64,000 nt of DNA from the NCBI RefSeq assembly GCF_014203355.1, contig NZ_JACHIR010000001.1, positions 3,846,038-3,910,037 of the forward strand. Direction: 5' to 3'. The stretch comes from Kutzneria kofuensis (GTDB taxonomy: Bacteria > Actinomycetota > Actinomycetes > Mycobacteriales > Pseudonocardiaceae). This document shows positions 9,760-18,068 of the stretch, piece by piece; position 1 is the stretch's first letter; each line of letters opens with the position of its first letter. The notes under the pieces were generated by a model, which did not search any database, was not told the origin of the DNA, and worked only from the letters and a program-made list of their open reading frames with translations. The position numbers were made by a program, and so were the translations under genes.

Positions 9760-10442
9760 GCCTGCACCTCCGCGTTCGCCGCCCGCAGCGACTCGTCCAG
9801 ATCACGCACGTCCGCCGCGTTCCAGGGGCGTTCCCAGCCGGCCAGCCGCAGCAACCCGGCGAGCAGGCCGGCGGTGAAGCCCCACACCAGCATGCCCGGT
9901 GCGGCGAACGCCGGTCCGGTGAAGCCGGAGGGATGCTTCACCCGGAACCGGTTGGCCGGATCGGTCAGGTGTGCGATCGGCACCCGGGCCACCGCGGCCG
10001 TCTCGGCCGGGTCGACCACGCGGACCGGCGATGGCCTCTCCCAATGGGCCAGCACGGGTGTCACCATGAAACCGGAGACCGGGACGAACAGCTCCGGCAG
10101 CAGCGCGACCGGCCGGACGCCGTCGGCGAGCACGCCAGCCTCCTCCTCGGCCTCACGCAGCGCCGTGTCGACCGGGCCGTCGTCGCTGTCGTCGGCACTG
10201 CCGCCGGGGAAGGCCACCTGGCCGGGATGGGAGTTGAGCGTGTCGGCGCGGCGGGTGAGCAGCACGTCGGGGCCGTCGGGGCCGTCACCGAGCAGCATCA
10301 GCACCGCGGCGGGCCTGGTCGGCAGCCCGGTCGGCGGGCGCACCCTGGTCAGCTCGGAGGCGTCCAGGTCGGCGGTGGCCGCGACCAGGCCGGACAGCCA
10401 GCCGGGCACGTCCGCCGGGTCCACCAGGGGGCCAGGACTCAT
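9756..10442 (-). CDS. CoA pyrophosphatase-type NUDIX hydrolase
   Basis: 228 residues. The NudL/CoA pyrophosphatase signature is present: LLTRRADTLNSHPGQVAFPGG, directly followed by a Nudix box of the NudL variety (SADDSDDGPVDTALREAEEEAGV), in which DD replaces the usual first Glu and REAEEEAG is intact. Such enzymes hydrolyse CoA or acyl-CoA to 3',5'-ADP and phosphopantetheine. Corresponds to Rv3672c. 4-nt overlaps with marP downstream and with the thioredoxin gene upstream indicate one operon. Confidence 0.9.
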   Translation of the reverse strand: MSPGPLVDPADVPGWLSGLVAATADLDASELTRVRPPTGLPTRPAAVLMLLGDGPDGPDVLLTRRADTLNSHPGQVAFPGGSADDSDDGPVDTALREAEEEAGVLADGVRPVALLPELFVPVSGFMVTPVLAHWERPSPVRVVDPAETAAVARVPIAHLTDPANRFRVKHPSGFTGPAFAAPGMLVWGFTAGLLAGLLRLAGWERPWNAADVRDLDESLRAANAEVQA

Positions 10443-11041
10443 CCGGTGACTCTCCCGTCCGCATACTGCCGCACCGCCTGTTCCACCTGGTCCGCCGAGT
10501 CGAACGAGGCCGGTGTGGTGATCCTCTTCGACGTGCCGTCCGCTGCAACTACGTAGCTGACAGGGAAGACGTTCGGCTTACCCAGTGCGTTGGCCACGGA
10601 TGCGTTCGGATCCCAGACCGACGGGAGCCGCACGTGCAGCGAGCCGAGCAGGTCCAGGCCGCTGGCCTGGTCGCTCTGGGCCGGGATCTCCACGAGCAGC
10701 ACCGGGACCGCACCGGGTCGAGAAGCGTAGTCCTGCAGCGCGGGCAGCTCGGTGCGGCACGGCACGCACCACGGCTCCCAGAAGTTGACGAGCATCGGGC
10801 CGCCGCCGAGCGTGATCTCAGCGCCGTCGGCCATGCAGGTGACCTTGATGCCGGCGAGCGTGCCCTTGCCGCTCGGCTTCGGGCACGCCGGCAGCGCGGC
10901 CTTCTGCCGCAACGCGGTCACGTCCGGCGTGTGCACGGCGGGGTCGGCGTGGGTGGGCGCCTGGCCACGGGGCCACACGGCGACGGCGGTGGCCACCGCG
11001 AGCACCACCGCCACCAGCACCCACCGCCACCGAACGGTCAT
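10439..11041 (-). CDS. TlpA/ResA-like membrane-anchored thioredoxin
   Basis: 200 residues. One N-terminal transmembrane anchor ([17 protein letters not shown]) is followed by an extracytoplasmic thioredoxin fold with the redox motif [14 protein letters not shown] at about residues 92-105, and the cis-proline region FPVSYVV near residue 170. TlpA/ResA proteins reduce exported disulfides, often for cytochrome c maturation. Two extra cysteines (PACPKPSG and VTCMADG) flank an N-terminal insert typical of this class. Corresponds to Rv3673c; 4-nt overlaps with nth upstream and the NUDIX gene downstream. Confidence 0.9.
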   Translation of the reverse strand: MTVRWRWVLVAVVLAVATAVAVWPRGQAPTHADPAVHTPDVTALRQKAALPACPKPSGKGTLAGIKVTCMADGAEITLGGGPMLVNFWEPWCVPCRTELPALQDYASRPGAVPVLLVEIPAQSDQASGLDLLGSLHVRLPSVWDPNASVANALGKPNVFPVSYVVAADGTSKRITTPASFDSADQVEQAVRQYADGRVTG

Positions 11042-11832
11042 TTCGCGGCGCCGACAGTCTTCTCGACCTTCTTGGCTTTTTTGGGCATCTTGGCCCGGAC
11101 CTGCTCGGCCAGGGCCAACAGGTGCGGGGCCTCGTCGCCCTTGACCAGCTTCTCCGCCACCGCCGGGTCGGTCGGGCCGTCGCCGAAGGAGGGGCAGTCC
11201 GGGGCCAGGAAGCAGGCGCCGCAGGCCGGCTTGCGGGCGTGGCAGACGCGCCGGCCGTGGAAGATCGTCCAGTGCGAGAGCATCGTCCAGTCCTTGCGCG
11301 GGACGAGTTCGCCGATCGCGTGCTCGACCTTGACCGGGTCGGTCTCCTCGGTCCAGCCCCAGCGCCGGACCAGCCGGCCGAAGTGGGTGTCGACGGTGAT
11401 GCCGGGCACGTTGAAGGCCTCGCCGAGCACCACGTTCGCGGTCTTGCGGCCGATACCGGGCAGCCGGACCAGCTCGTCCAGGGTGCCCGGCACCTCACCG
11501 CCGTGCTTGTCCACCAGCGCCGCGCCCAGGCCCATGATCGAAGTGGCCTTGTTCCGGTAGAAGCCGGTCGGCCGGATCATCTCCTCCAGCTCGACCCGGT
11601 TCGCGCCGGCGTAGTCGGCGGCGGTCTTGTACCGGGCGAACAGCGCCGGTGTGACTTCGTTCACCCGCTTGTCGGTGCACTGGGCCGACAGGATGACGGC
11701 GACCGTCAGGTCGATCGGCGTGACGAAGTCGAGTTCGCAGTGCGCGTCTGGGTAGCCCTCCCGCAGCGCGCGTGTCATCCGCCGCACTCGGCGGACGAGG
11801 CTGAGGTTGTTCGCGGCGGCGGTCGGTGGCAC
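11038..11832 (-). CDS. nth: Endonuclease III (DNA glycosylase/AP lyase)
   Basis: 264 residues. Base-excision repair enzyme for oxidised pyrimidines. Seen: the helix-hairpin-helix [14 protein letters not shown] with the catalytic Lys, the catalytic Asp in VDTHFGRL, the [4Fe-4S] ligands in [17 protein letters not shown] near the C-terminus, and SAQCTD early on. The N-terminal extension and the C-terminal tail ([19 protein letters not shown]) are typical of actinomycetes. First gene of the four-gene overlapping minus-strand operon; divergent from the small membrane gene, with the crp gene beyond. Confidence 0.96.
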   Translation of the reverse strand: MPPTAAANNLSLVRRVRRMTRALREGYPDAHCELDFVTPIDLTVAVILSAQCTDKRVNEVTPALFARYKTAADYAGANRVELEEMIRPTGFYRNKATSIMGLGAALVDKHGGEVPGTLDELVRLPGIGRKTANVVLGEAFNVPGITVDTHFGRLVRRWGWTEETDPVKVEHAIGELVPRKDWTMLSHWTIFHGRRVCHARKPACGACFLAPDCPSFGDGPTDPAVAEKLVKGDEAPHLLALAEQVRAKMPKKAKKVEKTVGAAK

Positions 11833-11928
11833 TCACCCAGCGTACGGACCCCCACCGACATCGCCGACACGCCGGGGTGACCCCCCGATGCACGCGCCTG
11901 TGGGGCCATGGGAGAGGATGGGGACATC

Positions 11929-12189
11929 ATGACTGCCTGGTTGGTGCTTGTCGTACCACTTCTGATCATGTTCTTCGCGCTCTTCATGGAGCGCGTGGAA
12001 GCTCGCCTGCGCCATGTGGCCGTGCAGGAGAACGAGGTCGAGGAATTCCTGGAGCAGGCCCGACCGGACGAGGTCAGGGCGCTGTACGGACACGGCATCG
12101 GCCGGGCGCTGGAGCTGTTCCGTCTGCGTAGGCTCGGCGGACGCGCCGCACGGCTGCGTCCCCGGCGGACCAGGGGCAACGGGTCCTAG
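11929..12189 (+). CDS. Small single-pass membrane protein (Rv3675-like position)
   Basis: 86 residues from the ATG at 11929, which has AGAGGATGGGGA just upstream. One transmembrane helix ([22 protein letters not shown]) is followed by an acidic helix ([21 protein letters not shown]) and a strongly basic tail ([19 protein letters not shown]). No recognised domain. Its place between nth and crp is conserved with M. tuberculosis Rv3675. A longer start at 11908 is possible. Confidence 0.75.
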   Translation: MTAWLVLVVPLLIMFFALFMERVEARLRHVAVQENEVEEFLEQARPDEVRALYGHGIGRALELFRLRRLGGRAARLRPRRTRGNGS

Positions 12190-12200
12190 ACTGGCACGCT

Positions 12201-12216
12201 AGTGATCGGCGGCACC
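12201..12216 (+). promoter_or_regulatory. Candidate Crp-binding site upstream of crp
   Basis: AGTGATCGGCGGCACC resembles the Crp consensus TGTGA-N6-TCACA, with GTGA and GCAC half-sites at the correct 6-nt spacing and one or two mismatches. It lies 30 bp before the crp start. M. tuberculosis Crp autoregulates from sites in this region, so an autoregulatory role is plausible. Confidence 0.35.
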
Positions 12217-12245
12217 GGCCGCCGCGTCTCGACAGGAGGGACGAG

Positions 12246-12920
12246 GTGGACGAGACCCTGGCCCGCGCGGGCATCTTCCAGGGTGTGGACCCGTCGGCGG
12301 CGGAGGCTCTGCTCGTCACGCTGGAGCCGATCGACTTCCCGCGTGGACATGTGATCTTCGCGGAGGGCGAGCCCGGCGACCGGCTCTACATCATCCACAG
12401 CGGCAAGGTGAAGATCGGCCGCAAGTCGCCGGACGGGCGCGAGAACCTGCTCAACATCATGGGCCCGTCGGACATGTTCGGCGAGCTGTCGATCTTCGAC
12501 CCGGGGCCGCGCACGTCGACCGCGACCACCGTGACCGAGGTCCGGGCGCTGTCGATGGGCCGCCCCGAGCTGCGGGAATGGATCAGCAAGCGGCCCGAGA
12601 TCGCCGAGCAGCTGCTGCGTGTGCTGGCGCGCAGGCTGCGCCGGACGAACAACATGCTGGCGGACCTGATCTTCACGGACGTGCCCGGCCGCGTGGCCAA
12701 GGCGCTGCTCCAGTTCGCCCGCCAGTTCGGCAGCCAGGAGGCCGGCCTGCTGAGGGTCACTCACGACCTCACGCAGGAGGAGATCGCCCAGTACGTCGGT
12801 GCCTCCCGCGAGACCGTGAACAAGGCGCTGGCCGACTTCGCCCACCGCGGCTGGCTGCGGCTGGAGGGCAAGAGCGTCCTGATCCTGGACCCGGAGCGCC
12901 TCGCGCGCCGCGCCCGCTAG
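12246..12920 (+). CDS. crp: Crp/Fnr family cAMP-responsive regulator
   Basis: 224 residues from the GTG at 12246, preceded by ACAGGAGGGA. The N-terminal cyclic-nucleotide domain (residues ~10-125) includes [15 protein letters not shown] and the phosphate-binding cassette [18 protein letters not shown], which keeps the Glu and Arg contacting cAMP. The C-terminal winged helix has the recognition helix in [19 protein letters not shown]. Orthologue of M. tuberculosis Rv3676 by sequence pattern and neighbours. It acts in the cytoplasm as a global regulator. Two successive hairpins follow. Confidence 0.95.
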   Translation: MDETLARAGIFQGVDPSAAEALLVTLEPIDFPRGHVIFAEGEPGDRLYIIHSGKVKIGRKSPDGRENLLNIMGPSDMFGELSIFDPGPRTSTATTVTEVRALSMGRPELREWISKRPEIAEQLLRVLARRLRRTNNMLADLIFTDVPGRVAKALLQFARQFGSQEAGLLRVTHDLTQEEIAQYVGASRETVNKALADFAHRGWLRLEGKSVLILDPERLARRAR

Positions 12921-12936
12921 AAGCGCAGGAGCACCG

Positions 12937-12972
12937 AAAGGCCCTCGTCCCGCCGCGGACGGGGGCCTTTCT
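12937..12972 (+). terminator. Terminator hairpin after crp
   Basis: AAAGGCCC-CGTCC pairs with GGACG-GGGCCTTT around a CGCCGC loop, followed by CTGCTG. It starts 17 nt after the crp stop. The A-rich 5' flank and T-rich 3' flank give bidirectional potential. Confidence 0.8.
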
Positions 12973-13050
12973 GCTGCCCAACCAGGCAGTCTTTCCGCGT
13001 CCAACGACCACACTTCAAGATCGGTGGCGGCGCCGCCCCGAGCGCGAACG

Positions 13051-13096
13051 ACGAAAGGCCGGTTGTGGCCCCCGACGCCACCAACCGGCCTTTCGT
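13051..13096. terminator. Second long hairpin in the crp-MFS gap
   Basis: Perfect 15-bp arms ACGAAAGGCCGGTTG and CAACCGGCCTTTCGT enclose 16 nt. It stands 80 bp after the first terminator with no gene between, so it is either a back-up terminator or the end of a small transcript. The surrounding 12921-13354 gap holds no convincing coding frame. Confidence 0.6.
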
Positions 13097-13317
13097 GTTG
13101 CGCGGGCCATCCCCCGACGGGCCGCGCACCCCGTCCCCCCGGATGTCAGGCCCCGAACCCGACACCTGGGGAGCTCTTGCCTGGTCACTGTGACATGGAA
13201 CCGCCCGTCACGGACAACCGGATTCACTCTCAAGGACTCCAAATTGGGTCTTTACGTTGCAGCGGTTCACCCACTCATCGCAACGCCGTGACTACATCGT
13301 GACTTACGCCTCCGCTC

Positions 13318-13333
13318 TGGTACGTGGGTACCA
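13318..13333. promoter_or_regulatory. TGGTAC-N4-GTACCA palindrome before MFS gene
   Basis: TGGTAC (13318-13323) and GTACCA (13328-13333) form a perfect 6-4-6 palindrome; a further TGGTAC occurs a few bases before the ATG at 13355. This is a plausible operator for a TetR/MarR-type repressor of the transporter; no regulator gene is adjacent. Confidence 0.4.
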
Positions 13334-13354
13334 ATCTTTGGCATACTGGTACGC

Positions 13355-14605
13355 ATGTCCCAGTCCGCGTCCCTCTCCGACTACCGCACGGCCCTGACCG
13401 CACCCGGCGCCAAGCTGCCGGTGCTCGCCTCCGCGCTGGCCCGGCTGCCGGTCGCGATGATCGGCCTGGCGCTGCTGCTGTACGTGCAGCGCGCCACCGA
13501 CTCGTTCGCGACGGCCGGCCTCACCTCGGCCGCGGCGCTGATCGGCGTCTCGGTCGGCTCCGTGATCCAGGGGCGGATCGTGGACCGGATGGGCCCGACC
13601 CGGCCGATGTGCGTGACGGCCGGCCTGACGCTGCTGTTCGTCGCCGGCAAGGTGTGGGCGGTCGAGACCCACCAGCCCGAGTGGCTGATGGTCCTGCTGG
13701 CCTTCGGCATCGGCCTGACCGAGCTGGCCGTCGGCTCCGCCTCCCGGTCCCTGTGGGTGCGCCTGGTGCCGCCCGGCCCGGCGCGGCAGGCGGCGTACGC
13801 CTACGAGGCGATCAGCATGGAGGTCTTCTTCATCCTGGGCCCGGGCCTGGCCGGCCTGATGACGGCGCTGCCCTGGGCCGGCACCGGCCTGGTCGCGGGC
13901 ACGCTGTGCATGGTCGTCGGCGGCCTGGCCTTCGCGCTGACGCCGACGGTCCGCGCCTGGCGGCCCAGCCGGGACGAGCTGCGCCCGGCCAGCCTGCTCG
14001 GCGCGCTGGCCAGCCCCGGCATGCGCACGGTGGCGCTGGCCGCGCTGGGCTTCGGCGTGACGATCGGCTTCGTCGAGGTCGCGGTGCCGGCGTTCGCCAC
14101 CGAGGCGGGCGCGCCGTCGGCCGGCGGCCTGATGCTGAGCCTGTGGTCGGTCAGCTCGGTGGCGTTCGGCGTGCTGTACGGCGTCCGCCCGTGGCCGCGG
14201 GCCATGCACCTGCGGCTGCCGGTGCTGCTGGCCGGCTTCGCACTGCTGTTGCTGCTGCTGATGCTGCCGTCCGGGATGTTCGGCCTGGGCCTGGCGCTGC
14301 TCGCCGTGGGCACGCTGATCACGCCGCAGTCGACCGCCCACTCGGCGGCGATCGAGCTGGTCGCCCCGGCCGGCACCACCACGGAGGCGTTCGGCTGGGT
14401 GATCACCTCGGTGACGCTGGGCCTGGCCATCGGCCAGTCCACCAGCGGCCAGCTGGTGCAGAACTTCGGCACCAGCTGGTCCTTCCTCGCGGCGGCCGGC
14501 GCCGGCCTGGTGATCGCCGCCCTGGTGTGGGCGTTCCGCGGCACCGTCAAGCAGTCGACGCTGACCACGGCGGCCCTGGTCAACGTCGAAGAAAAACTGG
14601 GTTAG
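13355..14605 (+). CDS. Major facilitator superfamily transporter
   Basis: 416 residues with about 12 hydrophobic segments; the loop GRIVDRMGPTRPM between helices 2 and 3 matches the MFS motif A. Glycine-rich N-terminal helices (ALIGVSVGSVIQG) and a short central cytoplasmic loop (RAWRPSRDELRP) split the two halves. Probably a drug or metabolite exporter of the SetA/DHA type. It follows a palindromic candidate operator. Its 3' end overlaps the convergent PHP-hydrolase gene by 26 nt. Confidence 0.85.
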   Translation: MSQSASLSDYRTALTAPGAKLPVLASALARLPVAMIGLALLLYVQRATDSFATAGLTSAAALIGVSVGSVIQGRIVDRMGPTRPMCVTAGLTLLFVAGKVWAVETHQPEWLMVLLAFGIGLTELAVGSASRSLWVRLVPPGPARQAAYAYEAISMEVFFILGPGLAGLMTALPWAGTGLVAGTLCMVVGGLAFALTPTVRAWRPSRDELRPASLLGALASPGMRTVALAALGFGVTIGFVEVAVPAFATEAGAPSAGGLMLSLWSVSSVAFGVLYGVRPWPRAMHLRLPVLLAGFALLLLLLMLPSGMFGLGLALLAVGTLITPQSTAHSAAIELVAPAGTTTEAFGWVITSVTLGLAIGQSTSGQLVQNFGTSWSFLAAAGAGLVIAALVWAFRGTVKQSTLTTAALVNVEEKLG

Positions 14606-16028
14606 TCAGCGCGACCATCTGCTCGCCCCGCCGCACCTCGACGCGGATCCAGTCGGAGTCGGCGGGGCTGGTCGCGAACTCGACCGACCCGGCGCCGGCG
14701 TGCACCACCCCGGTCTGGTTCAGGACCCGGGTCTGCGTGCCCGGCACCCCGTCCACCTCGACATGGACGGTCACCGGACGGCCCGTGCGCAGCGTCTCCC
14801 CGATACCGGCGCTGCGCCGGCCGTCCGTCACCATCAGCGACAGCTGGACCTGCGCCGACTCGGCGATCCAGGTGTGCCCGGCCTTCAGCCCGGCGAACAG
14901 GAACGGCCCGAACAGGTCCTCGGCCAGCACGACGTTGTGTGGCAGGCCCACCACCTGCGGCTCGGCGTGCGCGTCGCTGTCGCCGACCGCCGGGATCCAA
15001 CGGCCCTCCCGCAGCATCGCGTCCCAGGCCTGCAGCGTCTTCTCGTCGTCCTCGGTCCACGGGCCGTTCCACACCTCGATGGCGTCGACCAGGTCGTAGC
15101 GGAACTCGAAGGAGCAGCCGATGCACGGCGCGTACGGGTGCGCCGCCACCACCAAGCCGCCGACGGAGTGCACCTCGTTCACGAAGCGCCGGAAGTCGTT
15201 GGGCTCGGTGTCGCGGTAGCGCCAGTCGATCCAGCGGCCCATCGGCAGGTTCCACGCCGGCCAGTGCCCGGACCGGGTGGTCACCTCCTCGCCGTTGAGG
15301 ATCAGCAGGTCCTCGGTGGCGTGCCGGCCCCACTGCAGCGAGGCGCTGGGCGAGTTGTGCTCGGTGGAGATGATGAAGTCCAGGCCGGCCGCGCGGGCCG
15401 CCGCGACCAGCTCGTCCGGGGTGCGCTTGCCGTCGGAGTAGACGGTGTGCAGGTGGCCGTCGCCGCGGTACCAGTCGCGGCCGCGTCGACGGGCCGGGGC
15501 GAACGACGGCGCCGGCTTCACCTGGAACGGGGCTCCCGGCGGCCCGAACCGCAGCGTGATGTCCACCCGGTAGTTCAGGCCCTGCTCGGCGACGGTGTAC
15601 GGACCGAGGATCACGTGCCAGGTGCCCGGATCGATCGGGCCCGGCAGGTAACCGGGCGTCGCGTCCGAGGCGCTGATCGTGAACCGGTCGCGGGCGCCGC
15701 CGGACCAGCCGCGGAAGCCGTGGTGGTTGCCCAACTCGTGGCCGGCCGGTCCGAAGACGCCGAAGTCCAGCGCGTTGCCGAGCTGGCCGGGCGGCACCTG
15801 CGGGCGGTCGTAGCTGTAGACGACGGTCAGCTCGGCGACCCCGCGTGGCACGTCGACCGGCAGGTAGTACCAGTCGGGAGCACCCGGCTCGAACCGACCG
15901 GTGACGGTGATGGTCTGCTCGCTGCCGTCCGTGCCTTCGGCGAACGCGATACCCGGCAACATCGTGCCGACCGCGCCGGCCGCCAACGCGCCACCCGCCC
16001 TGAGCAGCGCCCTCCGGTTGATGCTCAT
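14580..16028 (-). CDS. TAT-exported PHP-domain metallohydrolase (CehA/McbA family)
   Basis: 482 residues from the ATG at 16028, opening a twin-arginine-like signal (SINRRALLRAGG, then a hydrophobic stretch to GIAFAEG). An N-terminal beta-rich domain (~35-180) is followed by the PHP domain, with metal ligands visible as GDGHLHTVYSDGKRTP, STEHNS, NGEEVT, HPYAPC and the late VGDSDAH. CehA/McbA relatives hydrolyse carbamates and phosphoesters outside the cytoplasm; the natural substrate here is unknown. Divergent from the sliding-clamp paralogue, with a 140-bp gap between. Confidence 0.85.
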   Translation of the reverse strand: MSINRRALLRAGGALAAGAVGTMLPGIAFAEGTDGSEQTITVTGRFEPGAPDWYYLPVDVPRGVAELTVVYSYDRPQVPPGQLGNALDFGVFGPAGHELGNHHGFRGWSGGARDRFTISASDATPGYLPGPIDPGTWHVILGPYTVAEQGLNYRVDITLRFGPPGAPFQVKPAPSFAPARRRGRDWYRGDGHLHTVYSDGKRTPDELVAAARAAGLDFIISTEHNSPSASLQWGRHATEDLLILNGEEVTTRSGHWPAWNLPMGRWIDWRYRDTEPNDFRRFVNEVHSVGGLVVAAHPYAPCIGCSFEFRYDLVDAIEVWNGPWTEDDEKTLQAWDAMLREGRWIPAVGDSDAHAEPQVVGLPHNVVLAEDLFGPFLFAGLKAGHTWIAESAQVQLSLMVTDGRRSAGIGETLRTGRPVTVHVEVDGVPGTQTRVLNQTGVVHAGAGSVEFATSPADSDWIRVEVRRGEQMVALTNPVFLRR

Positions 16029-16168
16029 GCCCCCGGACGCTATGCGGCGGAACGTGACTCGAACACCACCTCCAGATGAACGGTGTTGCTCGTTAACTCC
16101 GAACCCCGTCGCCCGCGCGGAACGCACGGCATCCAAAACTGTCAGGGGTGCCGCGTAGCTTGCGAGCC

Positions 16169-17257
16169 ATGGACCTCACCGCCACCACCACGCAGCTCGC
16201 CGGCACGCTCGCCGACCTGGTCCGGCTGCTGCCGGCCAAGATGTACGACCCGGTGCTGGCCGGCGTCCTGATCACCGCGGACCGCGACGGGGTGCTGGTC
16301 CGCGGCACCGATCGGGAACGCGGCGTGCGGCTGCGCTGCGCGGCGACCGTGCACGAGGACGGCCAGGTCCTGGTGCCGGCCAAGCCGCTGGCGGAGACGC
16401 TGCGTGCGTTGGACGCCCCGCAGGTCCGTCTGGTCGTGGAGGGTTCGCGGCTCGCGGTTCGAGTGCCCGGCGCTCGCTTCGCGCTGCCGCTGCTGGAGGC
16501 CGACCTGCACCCGGGCGTCGCCGAGCCGCCGGCCCGGGTCGGCGAGGTCGACGGCCCGGAATTCGCCGGCCTGCTGTCGGTGGTGGCCTCCGTCGCGTCC
16601 CGTGACGACGCCCTGCCGATGCTGACCGGCGTCCGGCTGCGCGGTGGTCCGAACCGGCCGCTGTCCATGGTCGCCACCGACCGGTACCGGCTGGCGATCG
16701 CGACGCTGCCGTGGACCGGCGAGTCCGAAGTGGACGCCATGGTGCCGGCGGCGCTGCTCGTGGAGGCCGCCAAGCAGGCGGCGTCGGCGGAACGGGTCGC
16801 CCTGCACGTCGACGGTGACCGGGCCGGGCTGGTCTGGGGCGACTCGGCGATCGTCACCTCGCTGCTGGCCTCGACGCTGCCCGACGAGGGCAAGCTGCTG
16901 CCCACCACCGTCGACGCCGCCGTCACGGTCGACGCCGACGCCCTGGCCGGCGCCGTCCGCCGAGTCGGCCTGTTCAGCGAGGGGCCCCAGATCGTGCAGC
17001 TGGACCTCGGCGACGGCGAGATCCGCGTGCACGGCGGCGGCCAGCAGGTCGGCGAGGCCGAGGAGCTGGTCAAGGCCGAGATCACCGGCGGCCGGCCGAA
17101 CCCGGCCTACCAGCTGCGCTACCTGACCGACGCCCTCAAGGCGTTCGCCGGAAAGCAGGTGACGCTCTCGATCCAGCCCGGCCGCCGCGGGACCATGTTC
17201 ACCACCGATTCGGGGCAGCTGCAGTACCTCGTGGTGCCGATCCGGACCCAGGGGTGA
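16169..17257 (+). CDS. DNA polymerase III beta-clamp paralogue
   Basis: 362 residues from ATG 16169. It has three repeats of the clamp fold: VPAKPLAETLRALDAPQVRLVVEGSRL (domain 1), a domain 2 segment with LSVVASVASRDDALPMLTGVRL and VATDRYRLAI (the classic MLTG.../TDRYRLA signature), and a domain 3 ending in FTTDSGQLQYLVVPIR. The canonical dnaN is normally next to dnaA/recF at the origin; here there is no such context, so this is a second clamp. It may serve a specialised polymerase or act in repair. Domain 1 is shorter and more divergent than in canonical clamps. Confidence 0.85.
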   Translation: MDLTATTTQLAGTLADLVRLLPAKMYDPVLAGVLITADRDGVLVRGTDRERGVRLRCAATVHEDGQVLVPAKPLAETLRALDAPQVRLVVEGSRLAVRVPGARFALPLLEADLHPGVAEPPARVGEVDGPEFAGLLSVVASVASRDDALPMLTGVRLRGGPNRPLSMVATDRYRLAIATLPWTGESEVDAMVPAALLVEAAKQAASAERVALHVDGDRAGLVWGDSAIVTSLLASTLPDEGKLLPTTVDAAVTVDADALAGAVRRVGLFSEGPQIVQLDLGDGEIRVHGGGQQVGEAEELVKAEITGGRPNPAYQLRYLTDALKAFAGKQVTLSIQPGRRGTMFTTDSGQLQYLVVPIRTQG

Positions 17258-17261
17258 TGCC

Positions 17262-18068
17262 TCAGCCCAACGAGCGCAGGTACTCCAGCTGGGTGCGCAC
17301 CGACCACTCGGCGGCGAACCAGAGCGAGCGGTCCACGTCGGCGTAGACGACCTCGACCACCTGGCGGGCCGTCGCGCCCGGGCCGAGCTGGGCCAGTGCG
17401 GCTCGCACCTGGTTCAGGCGCTGCTCACGGTGGGCCAGGTAGGCACGCGCGGCGGTGCCGGCGTCGGGAAGGTCGGGGCCGTGGCCGGGGAGTACGGCGG
17501 TGCCGGGCGGCAGTTCGGCGAGCCGGCGCAGCGAGTCGAGGTACGGCCCTAGGTCGTCGGTGACGGTGGTGCCGCGGCCGAGCACGGTGTCGCCGGTCAA
17601 CACGGCCGGCGGCGCGTCGTGTTCGAGCCAGAAGCACAGGGAGTCCGCGGTGTGGCCGGGGGTGGCGAGGACGCGGATCTCCAATCCGGCTTGGGCGAGC
17701 ACGTCGCCGTCGGAGAGGCCCTCGGAGCCGAGCCGCATGGCCGGGTCCAGCGCGTACACCGGAGCCTTGACCATGTCGGCGAACCGGCGGGCGCCGGCGG
17801 AGTGGTCCGGGTGGCCGTGGGTGAGCAGCACGGTGCTGACCGGGCCGTGCGCGGCGACCAGGCTCAGGTGCTGCTCGTCGTCCGGCCCCGGGTCGACGAC
17901 GACGCACGCCTCGGAGTCGGGGGCACGCAGCACCCAGGTGTTGGTGCCGTCGAGCGTCATCTCGGACGGGTTGTCGGCCAGCAACACCGCGGCCGTGGGC
18001 GTGACCGGCCGCAGGATGCCGTAGGCGGGGTGCTCGGCGCGCTCGCCGACGGCAGGACGGTCGCTCAT
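17262..18068 (-). CDS. Metallo-beta-lactamase-fold hydrolase (Rv3677c-like)
   Basis: 268 residues from ATG 18068. The metal-binding motif HGHPDHSAG is at about residue 103; GHTADSLCFW, TGDTVLG and PGHGPDLPD complete the ligand set. The C-terminal winged-helix-like part (AHREQRLNQVRAAL ... LEYLRSLG) is that of the LACTB2/Rv3677c subgroup, whose members include ribonuclease-like and thioesterase-like enzymes. It overlaps the upstream NUDIX gene by ATGA. Substrate not deducible. Confidence 0.88.
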   Translation of the reverse strand: MSDRPAVGERAEHPAYGILRPVTPTAAVLLADNPSEMTLDGTNTWVLRAPDSEACVVVDPGPDDEQHLSLVAAHGPVSTVLLTHGHPDHSAGARRFADMVKAPVYALDPAMRLGSEGLSDGDVLAQAGLEIRVLATPGHTADSLCFWLEHDAPPAVLTGDTVLGRGTTVTDDLGPYLDSLRRLAELPPGTAVLPGHGPDLPDAGTAARAYLAHREQRLNQVRAALAQLGPGATARQVVEVVYADVDRSLWFAAEWSVRTQLEYLRSLG

